Shown here: one piece after another, positions 12,308 to 22,851 of the stretch
Layout: each line of letters begins with the position of its first letter
Position numbering within the stretch: the stretch's first letter is position 1
From: Conidiobolus incongruus B7586
Lineage: Eukaryota > Entomophthoromycota > Entomophthoromycetes > Entomophthorales > Conidiobolaceae
Assembly (NCBI GenBank): GCA_000697335.1
Contig: JNEM01011972.1
Span: forward strand, 1 to 59,385
Direction of reading: 5' to 3'
DNA: 59,385 bases
Position numbers and translations under genes: made by a program
Notes under the pieces: generated by a model
What the model saw: only the letters and a program-made list of their open reading frames with translations
What the model was told of the DNA's origin: nothing
The model's database searches: none

Positions 12308-13370
12308 TTAAGCTCTAGCCTTATACCATTTTCTCAACCCAATTGACACAGCACAACCAACAATCAATAAGGCACCTGATATCGAATAAAAGTCTGGAAT
12401 TTCGTGAAATATAGTAATTCCAAATATGAAAGCAAATACTACGTCCAGATTGCGCATGAGCGATCCCGGACCCATGGGTGCGATTTGGAGGCCTGAGTTC
12501 AAGAGACATTGGCCAGCGCATGCTGTGGCCCCAATCATGAATAGGATAAAACCGCCACGATTGAAACCGACGAGAACTAATTGATCGAGATTGTATGCCA
12601 TGATGAAGGAGAATATAGAGCTACATATGCCCAGGTAGGTAATTTGATGTAAAAAGTGGACGGACGTGCCCAATTTTCGCACTATCAAGTAAGCAAACGA
12701 TGCAGTGATTTCCCCAAGAATAGCCGCTGCAATCCCCATGGATCTTTTGTATGTGTCTTCGGGTGACATAATTATATTGGGTGTTGGGTCGGTACCCACT
12801 AGAAACGATGGTTTACTTAAAAGTGTGACACCAACTAAACAGAGTGCTAGTGCTATAAAATCTAAGCCACCAAATGGTTCTTTCAGTAGGATTGCTGCAA
12901 AAATGCTGGTGAACATGGGACCAGTGAAAAATAGTACTAAAATAATTAGAAAATTATCTAGTTTAATATATAGTATGATAATATTTACCTGTTGCATCAG
13001 CCAAAGGCAAGCAAGTAATTGAATAATAATAGAGAGCAAGGCCTAAACAACCAAAAAACCCACGAAGCCAAAGCCAACCTCTCAAATGCCTAGGGCCAAA
13101 CACCGGAATACCCAAATATACACTCACAATAGCACTAAAAGTCAACTGAAGAACACTTCGAGCGAATACAATTTGAAACGAAGAAAAATAGCTACTACCT
13201 AATTTAACGAATAGACTGTTGATGGAATAGGCTAGAGACGATAGTGCCATAAATAGAATGCCGTTTATTTCGGTTTTGCGTTCATTATTTCCTGTAGTAT
13301 TTAAATTCATTGTATTGATAGATGAGTGATTGGTATATTGAGTTTGAATTAGGGGTTCTTGATCTGACAT
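12308..13370 (-). CDS. EamA/DMT-superfamily transporter, SLC35G-like (copy 1)
   Basis: Two exons, 13370-12989 and 12936-12308, with a 52-bp intron, give 336 aa with about ten hydrophobic segments. It has two EamA halves: the first starts at about residue 35 (INGILFMALSSLAYSINSLFVK), the second about residue 170 (RSMGIAAAILGEITASFAY). Conserved-looking features are FARS, ADATxxFFTGPMFTSI and NLDVVFAFIFG. The family exports or exchanges small metabolites such as amino acids or nucleobase-like compounds at the plasma membrane or endomembranes; the substrate cannot be read from sequence. The N-terminus MSDQEPLIQT precedes a polar tail and lacks a signal peptide. A second copy lies directly upstream on the same strand with the intron at the same codon and phase. 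Stop TAA. Confidence 0.85.
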
Positions 13371-13687
13371 TTAAGTTTAGAATTAATCAATAGTCACAAT
13401 TAATACTCAATCAAATTAATTTAAAATATGGGTTGTGAATCTTTTATGGAGAAAGTATGATTTTAAGGTAGTGATCTACTTTTTATATTGTCAAATATAT
13501 TGATAAATACTCGTCATTAAATTAAATTATGATAAAACCCTTAATAATATCAAGTGATCATTGATATTTAAATTAAAGATTAAAAGAAAATGTGATTAAT
13601 TTTGAAAATAATCAATCTTTAATATATTTCAAAAAAAGGATGAAAATAGTTTTACGAGTCTTTATTCAATAAATATGTATCTAATAT
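13371..13687. other. Spacer between tandem transporter genes
   Basis: 317 bp. On the minus strand a TATAAAA-type element at 13481-13487 lies about 110 bases upstream of copy 1. Otherwise A+T-rich with no coding signal. Confidence 0.5.
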
Positions 13688-14738
13688 TTAAGTACTTGCA
13701 AAGTATTTTTTTAACCAAGTAGCTAAAGCACATCCAACAATCAAGAAAGCTCCCAAAACAGAGTAAATATCGGGGATCTCATTAAATATCGTAATGCCAT
13801 AAATAAAAGCAAATACCACATCTAAATTTCTCATTAAAGTACCAGGACCTGCGGGTGCCATTTGAAGCCCTGAGTTTAGAAGACATTGACCAGTGCATGC
13901 AGTAATCCCAATCACTAGAAGAATTAAGACACTTTGATTCATATGAACTGGGACGAATTGATGTTGAATGTATGCCATTATGAATGAAAATAAAGTACTT
14001 GATAACCCAAAGTATGTCACATGTACTAACATATGGATATATCTTCCTAATTTACGAACAATAACATATGCTAAAGCAGATAGGATTGCACCTAACAGTG
14101 CTGCTAAAGATCCTAAATCGCGATTCCAACTTTCATCAATTGATCCGCTGAGTGTGATTGATGTGGCAGAATTCATTAAAAATGAAGGTTTACTGCATAG
14201 CACAACACCTAATAAACATAGAAACGAAGTAATAAAATCCAATTTACCAAATTTTTCGCCTAAAAATATAGCTGCAAAAATACTTGTAAACATTGGGCCA
14301 GTAAAGAAGATGACTAACATATTGAATTAATAATTAGTAAGACAAGGCTAATGAAAATGGTTTACCTGTAGCATCTGCCATTGGTAACAAGGTCAATGAA
14401 ATGTAAAACAAAGCATTCGCCGAGCTTCCTAACAATCCTCTCAGCCACAGCCATCCCCACAATTGTCTAGGTCCAAAAACGTCAATACCCAACCAAATAC
14501 TAGACAGTATACCAAATATTAATTGGAATGAGCTTCTGGAGAAGATGAGTTGAAGTGCTGGAAAGTAGGCACTACCAAATTTGACAAATAATCCGTTGAT
14601 GGAGAACACTAATGCTGATAATGCCATGTATAGGAGTCCTCGTGTATATTTGGTGTTGTGGTTGGGATTAGGTATATTGATACCTGAGTAACTAGTGTTC
14701 GTAACGAATGTTTCAATTAGGGATTCTTGATCTGACAT
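13688..14738 (-). CDS. EamA/DMT-superfamily transporter, SLC35G-like (copy 2)
   Basis: Two exons, 14738-14366 and 14313-13688, with a 52-bp intron, give 332 aa. It is the tandem paralogue of the gene just downstream: both start MSDQE.LI, both carry a GPRxLxGWLWLRG loop, FFTGPMFTSIFAA directly after the splice junction, a GPGxLMRNLDVVFAF segment and a short basic tail. The intron falls inside the same ADAT(V) codon, phase 1, in both copies. About ten membrane segments are expected. As for copy 1, the family and topology are clear but the substrate is not. Divergence between copies is substantial, so the duplication is not recent. Confidence 0.85.
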
Positions 14739-15170
14739 AATGGCAAATTAATATGCGGTATATATACTTAATAAATTAATACTATCTGTTATTAATCAAT
14801 AACATAAATTCTTTGATTGGTTTCAAAATTGGAGATATTAGCAGTATTTATATCGTTAATTTTTATAATATTGGATCCACATATCATTCATATAATATTA
14901 ACCACATGATAATCTCTGAATCAAATTATTTAAAAATTAAATTAACATTGATTATATCCATTTTATAAGTTCAATTCTTATTTAGATGTTTAATTAATTA
15001 ATTTGATAATCATTATCTAGTACGTTTAAGTTGATATATCTATCTCAATAAATAGAATTTGAAATATTTCTAATAAACTGAAAATTATAAAATATTAATA
15101 AAATTTATGATATCTAAAACTAATCTATTTATAGGTTCATACTAATATTAATTTTAAAATTACTACATAA
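14739..15170. other. Intergenic spacer
   Basis: 432 bp holding the promoter of transporter copy 2 (a TATATATA run near 14759-14766) and the 3' flank of the Esf2 gene. Nothing else seen. Confidence 0.5.
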
Positions 15171-16247
15171 TTATGAAAACATTCTACTCAATACATTGTC
15201 CATATCGCCATCTGAACCCTTGGACTCTTTAGATTTACCCTCTTTAACACTCTTGCTCTGCATCTTCAATTTATGTTTAATCTTCTTGATTTGACGGTTA
15301 CTCAATTCACTCTCTTGTACTTCACGTTGATCGAATTCTCGCTTGAATTTTTGTTTGGGATCATCTTCAGTGGTAATACCTTGTTCCTTGCGTTTCTTCT
15401 CAAAATGTTGAATACGATTAGCTAGTTCTACCTTGTCGCTATATTGACTAGCTTCTTTACGTCCTTGTTGAATTTCGAAAGTTAGGAGTTGATTACGAGC
15501 AGCTTTGTCATAATCTAAAATTATATAGGTTAATATATATTAGTATAGTATGATTATAATATAATTACCCATTCTTTCAGTTAAGTGATGCCATTTAAAT
15601 TTAGGTAAATACTTTAAATTCCATAAATCTTCGTGATGAAAACTACGTTTTTTGGGATCTATTTATAATTATATAAGATGATGAATATATATTAAATATT
15701 AAACTCACTTACTCATAGGCGTAGTATTCAAAAAAGCGGCAAAAGCTTTAGCTTTCTTCTTATCTTCAAACTCTACCCAACCTTCCGTAAACCTTCTATC
15801 GCTACCACCACCAGTAGCCTTCCTGCGATTCTTACTGTGTATATCTTCAGGTGCCAAATAAATACGGCCGATTTTAGCGCCCCTCTCCTCCAAGAGTGAT
15901 CTTAATTTGGAGGGCTTTAACCTTGGAGGAATGCGACTAATGTACACAACACCGGATTTAGCTATTTTTTGGTTGTAAGCTTCTAAATCTTTGATTTGGT
16001 TCTTTTTGGATTTTTTGGATTGGGATTTTCCTTCGGTTTCTTCTGTTATTTCGTCCGATTTTTTATCATTTTCGTTATCTTCTTGCTCTTTTTCTACTTC
16101 ATTATCAGAATTATGTTCATTTTCTTCTTGATTTGGGTCTTGTTCTTTATCTAATTCTGGTTGTTGAATATTATCATCATCGTCCCATCCAGAAACGTCG
16201 AATCGACTATCGTCATTAATTACTTGTAGTGAATTTTTTTTACCCAT
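15171..16247 (-). CDS. ESF2: Pre-rRNA-processing protein Esf2/ABT1
   Basis: Three exons, 16247-15713, 15658-15569 and 15514-15171; two 54-bp introns; 322 aa. The first 90 residues are highly acidic and Lys-rich. From about residue 98 follows an RRM-like domain ([20 protein letters not shown], then GRIYLAPED and [18 protein letters not shown]), then the family-specific segment [18 protein letters not shown], and a long basic, partly coiled C-terminus. Esf2 in yeast and ABT1 in animals act in the nucleolus with the small-subunit processome, stimulating the helicase Dbp8 during 18S rRNA maturation. The middle exon (90 nt) is needed to read the WHHL motif in frame. A trinucleotide repeat sits a few bases before the ATG. 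Confident by motif and length. Confidence 0.95.
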
Positions 16248-17001
16248 TTTTCTATTATTATTATTATTATTATTATTATTTAATCTTTCTATAAATATAT
16301 AAACAATAACTCAACTGTTGATCTAGTTAATACTATGGTTCTTGATGAAATCAAATTATGGGATAATTTCTATTTGATCTTGATTGAATTTGGTCATTTC
16401 CAATAATTTTGTTCTGTCACAAATCTTTTAATATATCTGAATTGATATCTACATGCTTATTATCATTGAATTCATTCTTATATTTATTACTATCACCATT
16501 ACTTTGTAGTTAGTATATGTGTAGTTTTAATTTATTAAATAGTTTATTCAGTTTAATCAATCCTTGATTATTTACAAAATTTGTAATTTCAAATCAAAAA
16601 TTATAGTATTAATTCCAAATTCATTCAACATATAAGAATAACGTCATAGATTTTTATTAATATAAATTAAGAGATCGAATTTTAATTTTTATCAATTGAT
16701 ATCCAAAAAAGCAATTTATTTTGAGGATTTAACATAGATGAAATAAAATATGGAACTAACAAATGTGTTATTACTAGTTTTTTATTGGATCTAGTATCCT
16801 TAATGATATGCGAATTATAATTTATTAATAGTAATTCCTAATATAATAAGGCTTTGATTATTGTTAATTGTTTGACATTGTTTTGGAATTTGTATTCATA
16901 TGGATATCTATCAAATCATTGTTTAGGATATTGAAAGTTTAAAGAATAGGATCATATTTTATTCAAAATATAATATAAAAGAGACTATCTAATAACAAAA
17001 A
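16248..17001. other. Intergenic spacer
   Basis: About 750 bp between ESF2 and the sHSP remnant. It contains the trinucleotide repeat noted separately and otherwise featureless A+T-rich DNA. Confidence 0.5.
16253..16281. repeat. (TAT)n trinucleotide repeat in the ESF2 5' leader
   Basis: About nine TAT/ATT units (AAT units in the transcript) end about six bases before the ESF2 start codon, so they lie in the 5' UTR. Confidence 0.85.
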
Positions 17002-17433
17002 TTAAGGAAACTGAGTCTTAGGTATGATAATAGTCAACAACCCATTCTTCAACTCAACTTTCCGATCTTGAGTATTAGCATGAGGTGTAAATGAGATCTT
17101 TCTTTCAAACTTATAAATAGGTCTTTCATCAATCAACACCTGACACTCTTCATAGCTAGGATCTCTCTTGATCTCACCGCTTACAATCACTTCATTATTG
17201 GACTGAAAATCTAAATTTATTTCTTCCAATCCAATACCTACAATTTCTAATTCGATGATGACCTGGCTCAGAGTTTCGTACATGTTCATGGAGGATCATC
17301 CGATGGTGAGATCGCAGTATTTGGCTATCTTACGATTGAGACTAAAATTTTTGCAGCTGTTGAGTCCGATGCGAGGGTTAGGATCAGGGCATCCAGTGGA
17401 AATGGGAGTCTTTTCTCTAACGTTAGCAGACAT
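17002..17433 (-). pseudogene. Small heat-shock protein (Hsp20/alpha-crystallin) gene interrupted by TGA
   Basis: One frame runs from ATG at 17433 to the stop at 17002 (143 codons, the usual sHSP size) with a single in-frame TGA at 17298-17296, codon 46. Downstream is a clear alpha-crystallin domain: MYET, EEINLDFQ, VIVSGEIKR, FERKISFTP and the NGLLTIIIPK C-terminal motif. The TGA stands exactly where many sHSPs have Trp before xPxxDVYET. The usual ELPG is changed to EIVG. No GT-AG pair removes the stop while keeping frame. A shorter protein could start at ATG 17289 (95 aa), keeping most of the chaperone domain but losing the N-terminal arm. TATAAATA at 17487-17494 suggests the promoter is intact. 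sHSPs are ATP-independent holdases. TGA is a normal stop elsewhere here, so reassignment is unlikely. Pseudogene or truncated functional gene. Confidence 0.75.
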
Positions 17434-19495
17434 TGTTATTATTGAATTACTTGTGTTTGTGATAATATTTTATATTACTACAGCTATATTTATATCAAAT
17501 GAATCAACTCTCTAACTATTGAATATAACATATAAATATTACTTGACTAATATTTATTGGTTAATTAACATGATGTTTTTGCATTCTTGGATCTACCAAC
17601 ATATATTGGATAAAATGATTTTAAAGCTGATAAATTTTATTCAGTATTGCTATTCTTTAAAGATTTCTCTCATCTATTACACCGAATCTTAAAATTTGTT
17701 TAGAAACTAAATCATTATTATCCAATCACAATTCTCCAATTTCATTGACATTCTTTCAGCTACTAAGGTTGATATTATTTAAATTTTAGTATGTTTTTGA
17801 CCTTGAAAATAATATACCACAGCTATTTCAAAATGCTCAGAAATTAGAGTTGAGCTATTATGGAATAATAAGTTCTGATAATAAATTGCAAAATATCCAA
17901 AACAATACTTATATATCTTATATATAACAATTTTACTATTGGAAACAAAATGCTATTTAAAGTTAAAAATCAATGGATTGTTTATATATGAAAATATTCT
18001 AAAATATTGAATATCAAATTTTTGGCTCAAAATTTTCCTAATAATTTGAAACAGAGAGAGAGTAAAAGATAATTATTTAATAATTATTAATATAATAATA
18101 TGGTTTATTATTAATTATTATTATTATCATTATCATTATATATATATATATATAATATCATTACTATATTGTAATTTAGGTTTAATATAATGAAGGCAAA
18201 ATTATATACCTGGTTTTCTGATATGACTTAATTATAAAAATTGATAAAAAAGTTTTGAAGATGATTGTTTAGATATTTAATCATATCTAGATAATATCAA
18301 TGTATATTGAATATATAATAAATGATATTAGATAATATGAATACATTATTAAAATTTATTTTTGAAAATTTTAGGAATAGAATTATTCGAAGATATATTT
18401 GTTATAAAAAATCAAAATGCTATAGAATCAACCAAATTAATAATTCTTAATCAATATGGGATTATATTCAATAAAATTTAGAAAGTTAGAATTATTGGGA
18501 ATAATATAATTTGATATATTTATTTCCTTATTTAATTACTGCATTATTAAAATCATTTTTCATATTAATTTATATGATTCTTGATAATGTAAGAAATGTT
18601 AAGATATACTTTTTAAAATGTAATCATGAAAAATATAAAAATTTAACATTGAACTATGCTGATCATTGAATAAATAGAATTTACATTGAATCTTATGTAA
18701 AATTAATTATGATATTTTAAATTATTTTACTCTTTATTTTATTAAATTTATTATTTAATATAATGATAATATTATTTGTATTGAAATTGATTAATATTAC
18801 GTAATTTTAAATTACAATATCTCCTAACATGCTTTTTAAATCAAAAATTTGGTAATAATTGTGGCGTAACCATGAAGATATTTTTCTTGGATTTGTTCCA
18901 AAAAAATTTTAACTTTAATAATTTATCATAAGATCATTCTGAATTGAAACAATTTGTATATCTAATCTTTCAATCCGTCCTTAATTTGTGAAATATAGAC
19001 TAATGATTTATCTATATTTTTATATTAAATCGCTAAAGTGATTAGTTTTCATAATCTCGATCTGATTTTAAGGAAAAACAAAGTATTCATATTAAAATGG
19101 GTCTAGAAAATGATTGAACTATTAACTATAGCGATATCGCAATCAATTTTATATAAGTAATAATAAATATCCTCTATATAATTAATCAATTTTGTTTTAA
19201 AAATAATTTATAATTAATTATAAAATCATCTCATATGAGCAATTATCAAATTATAAAAATAACTGTAAAGCAAATAATACTACATACCATAAACATTCTC
19301 TATAATCCCATAATTATTTAACCTGGGTAAATTACAAAGAAATCTCCATAATTTTAATTTGATTTTAAAACCCTCTAATAGTTAATATTGATAATAAATT
19401 ATTTTGATAATTTTTATTCAATTATTAACATTGCTTATTAATTCAAATTTATAATTTTTATTTTATTTTTATTAATAAGTACTTGAATATTTACA
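17434..19495. other. Gene-free stretch
   Basis: About 2.1 kb of A+T-rich DNA. Only the sHSP TATA element and a short TA run near 18138-18155 stand out. Confidence 0.55.
17487..17494 (-). promoter_or_regulatory. TATA box of sHSP gene
   Basis: Minus-strand TATAAATA about 55 bases upstream of ATG 17433. Confidence 0.45.
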
Positions 19496-20079
19496 ATGGC
19501 TAAGAATAAGGGAAAAGTATGTATAAATAATAAACATTTAAAAAGATAATAAATAATAACGATAATGTAATAAATAGGGAGGAAAGAATAGACGTAGAGG
19601 AAAGAACGATACTGAAGGAGATAAGCGTGAATTAGTCTTCAAGGAAGAAGGCCAAGAGTACGCTCAAGTCCTCAAATTGTTGGGTAACGGACGTATCGAT
19701 GCTCAATGTTTCGATGGTGTCAAGCGTTTAGCTCTTATCCGTGGTAAAATGAGAAAGAAGGTCTGGATCAACGCTGGTGATATCGTTCTTTTATCTCTCC
19801 GTGACTTCCAGGACGACAAGGCCGACGTTATTCTCAAATATAACCCTGATGAAGCTCGTATGCTTAAATCTTATGGTGAACTTCCCGATAATGGTAATTT
19901 TATTATTATATTTTTTTTATTAATTAATATTTTCAACAGCTCAAATTAACGAAACTACTATGTTCGGTGAAGAAGATGACGATGACGTTGAATTTGACGA
20001 TGTTGAAATTGATGATGTAACTTTAATTACAATGTATTTTAATCCTAGTAATTTTAACCTAATTTTAATCTAGATTTAA
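19496..20079 (+). CDS. TIF11: Translation initiation factor eIF1A
   Basis: Four exons, 19496-19516, 19578-19893, 19940-20016 and 20074-20079; introns of 61, 46 and 57 bp; 139 aa. The basic N-terminal tail ([17 protein letters not shown]) and OB-fold ([38 protein letters not shown]) are nearly identical to the universal family. The acidic C-terminal tail ends EIDDI, which requires the six-nucleotide last exon ATT-TAA after the intron at 20017-20073; without it the frame runs on into non-conserved residues. eIF1A binds the 40S A site, promotes scanning with eIF1, and its C-terminal DIDDI-type tail contacts eIF5B. Codon use is clearly biased toward C-ending codons compared with neighbours, as expected for a highly expressed gene. 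Confidence 0.97.
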
Positions 20080-20957
20080 TCATTTTCACAGCTGGAATCC
20101 CCTCATAAATCTTCCTTAAATAACCTTTTGGAGAGTTATTGTTCATTTTGGTTTTGTAATAGAACTTGGCGCAATGTTACTATCATCTATTTAAGGAAAT
20201 ATCCCTCTTTTGAATTTAGTTGTTTTTCTATTATATTTAAACCATATCTATATATTTAATAACTCTTTTTATATTATTTTCTCTTTTATAGAATTTGGAA
20301 CTGGTGCAATTCTATTTATTGTATTTTATTATGCCAAATTGATTCTCCATATCGGTTTTAATATATTTGTTTACGTTTAATAATTAAACATTTATCTTTT
20401 TAAGTCTTATTATTATTGTTCTAAACTTATGTATAATTTTCTACACACCATATATGTAATTATGATCTCAAATTATTCATTAATCTTGATAAATAATACA
20501 CTATTATCATAAAAACTCATTACATCTCACTTAATAAAATAGGATATTTTTAATTAAATATTTTTGAATTTTATTTTCAAGTAATTAATATAATTGCTGC
20601 TTATACCATTATTACAAATTTATATACCTGAAAATTGATTGAATAATTCTATATTTAGAATTATTTTACTCAACAACTTAGTTTCAAATTATCAAATCAA
20701 AGTGTATTTTAGTATAAAGTTAATATTAGATGTTTAATTTTATGGTGGGCTTATTATTACCGTTATTCTCAATAAATATCCAATATTTATACCATCACTT
20801 TATTATTTTATATACAAATTTATAATATTATTTGTATTATTTTATTATATAAAAATTTAAGATCAAAGTAGTATATAAATAATTAAATATCAAGAAATTT
20901 AATTTATTAAGCTCAATATAAAAAGCACATATAATTCAAAAATAGCGTCATATCCGA
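20080..20957. other. Convergent 3' region of eIF1A and proteasome beta3
   Basis: About 880 bp. The first 250 bases after the eIF1A stop are less A+T-rich and probably 3' UTR. A stretch at 20292-20380 reads open for about 29 codons but matches no family I know. No tRNA or repeat seen. Confidence 0.45.
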
Positions 20958-21842
20958 TTAATCCTATATCAAATATTAATTATAATGAAATAGTAAAAAT
21001 GAGTTCAAGAACACTTACCATTCTGGATTTGAGAGTTCTAGTAATGATTGAATCAGGAGTACTAAATATATAGTTAATATCATTGAAAATTGTATAAGTA
21101 TAATAGTTACATTATATGAACAACAGCACCCCAACCAGACAAACAGTCACGATCTAAAGCACTCATTAAAGCTTGAGAGATGGTTTCAAACAATTCCTCA
21201 GGCTCCAAATCAGGTTCCCAGAAAGATTCGCAAGCACCATTGAGGGATTCACTAGCAACACCACTCACTACAAAATCGGCAGGTTCAACCAAGCAGCCAA
21301 TTAAATCCATATTGGTAATATAAGGTTCATTGTTTTTATCTAAACCAACAATTACAGGTTCAACAAAGTAAGGTCCAAACCTATTTACAACAATTAGAGT
21401 TTTTGAATATTGTTATTTAGAGTAATAAATTACCTTCTTTCGTATAAAGTAGAAGAAACCATATGAGCGAATGCTTTAGGTTGAATTTCTCTATTTTCCT
21501 TCATTTTATAAACATTAGTTCTCATACGAAATACTTCACTCCTAAAATAAATAGTCAATTAATATTAATACTAATAATTTATAAACAAGTAATAAATTAC
21601 AAAGTTTGAACATCAGTTGCTAAACCAGCTAAACCGTATAAAATACGGTCGTTAACTTTGAAAATTTTTTTGAATTCGGTACCAATGGTTAAATTTTGTT
21701 GACCTAATCTCTTATCACAGGCGATAGCAACGCAATTTTTTCCTTTCATAGCCACGATGGCACTACCATTGTATTGCATAATCGACTAAATATTATAAAT
21801 TTAATATCAAGTATAGATAATTTATTAAATATTTAATACCAT
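20958..21842 (-). CDS. PUP3: 20S proteasome subunit beta3
   Basis: Six exons: 21842-21840 (the ATG alone), 21785-21601, 21541-21434, 21380-21111, 21061-21019 and 20963-20958 (GAT-TAA). Introns are 49-59 bp. The product is 204 aa, matching the 205-aa family length, starting [27 protein letters not shown] and ending TLKSRMD. It carries [18 protein letters not shown], and GWGAVVHI. Beta3 is a non-catalytic subunit of the 20S core inner ring; there is no propeptide or N-terminal Thr nucleophile, as expected. The first and last exons were accepted because they restore the conserved MSIM start and RMD end exactly, with good GT and AG signals. Upstream, TGACGTA (rc of 22012-22018) is a CRE/ATF-like site but its role is unproven. 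Confidence 0.95.
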
Positions 21843-22595
21843 TTTGAATATTGTTTAATATATAATAAGTAAAAATAATATGATATGAATAAAGTTTAAT
21901 TAAAATATTAAACAGTTGATTGAGTGAATTGAATTATTTTATATGATAGTATTAAAATTAATGTTGATAATGATTACGTTTTTCATAGTTGTTTATATTA
22001 CTTATGATGGGTACGTCATCCTCCATTTAGTTATTATGGGATTAGTTTGAATTTTTTAGTACTCAAAAAAATAAATATCATACAAAAGAGATGACAAATA
22101 ATAAGTATGTTTTTAGGAATATTATTTAAGACATGAATATGTAAACAACTTGAAATATTTCAATAAACTTAATATTCATTAAACACATATTTAGACCAAT
22201 ATAATTTTAGCTAAAATTTCCACGTTTTTTCAACGTATTTATCGAATTTTAATATATTGTTAGTTTGACACTAGATATACTACAAAATTGATGTTGTTTT
22301 CAATGGAATATATATCAATTAGTATAATAACTTAAATCGAACAAATCAAGTTGAAAAGAGTATCATTCCAAATAGTATAAATCATATCGAATTAGTTTGT
22401 TTTATACATTTGAATTTAAATAGTTTATTGAAACAAATCTATAAAGTTGATTCACTTTTTAATAAAATACATCTTTTTGATAATAAAAAATAAGTTGGAA
22501 TATAAAATATAAAAAACAACAGAATTTATTAAGGTAGATGTAATTATTCATTATGAGGTAAAAAATGATGAAACGGAAATTTAATGTGGAAGAGG

Positions 22596-22603
22596 TATAA
22601 AAA
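22596..22603 (+). promoter_or_regulatory. TATA box of TAF3 gene
   Basis: TATAAAAA followed by a C-rich cluster, about 60 bases before the donor of the proposed leader intron. Confidence 0.55.
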
Positions 22604-22658
22604 CCCCGATCATCCTACCAAATTACCATTCAATTCAATCAATTTAATTAAAAAAAAG

Positions 22659-22721
22659 GTGAGTGAATCATATTTCCAAGCTTCAGAACTAATAAGTTTT
22701 TATTCGTCCCATAATTTGTAG
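22659..22721 (+). other. Probable 5' UTR intron of TAF3 gene
   Basis: A consensus donor GTGAGT at 22659, an ACTAAT branch-like motif near 22687 and a TTTGTAG acceptor ending at 22721 define a 63-bp intron typical of this genome. It lies between the TATA box and the start codon at 22852. Confidence 0.5.
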
Positions 22722-22851
22722 ACTCACTTAATATCGATTTAATTTTACATCCAATCTTCCAACCCAATTTAAATTAATTTTCTCAATACCGAATTTCTCC
22801 GAATTTCCTTTTTTTGATAGCAGCAATTCACCGATATTCACCTTCATAGAT

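Larger units (their letters stand above)
21843..22851. other. Divergent promoter region PUP3/TAF3
   Basis: About 1 kb between divergent genes. It holds a CRE-like TACGTCA at 22012-22018, the TATA box at 22596-22603 and a likely 5' UTR intron at 22659-22721 belonging to the rightward gene. The rest is A+T-rich. Confidence 0.6.

Noticed and set aside
17296-17298. TGA read as Trp (alternative nuclear code) because the sHSP frame continues through it
   Set aside because: TGA ends the PDAT frame at 26315-26317 and the TAF3-like frame at 24428-24430 exactly where those proteins should stop, and Trp is TGG throughout the other genes.
20292-20380. Short open stretch after an AG acceptor downstream of eIF1A, resembling a small membrane protein
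   Set aside because: I compared it mentally with small membrane families (V-ATPase e, Yos1, Got1, Kish) and found no match, and no start exon could be placed.
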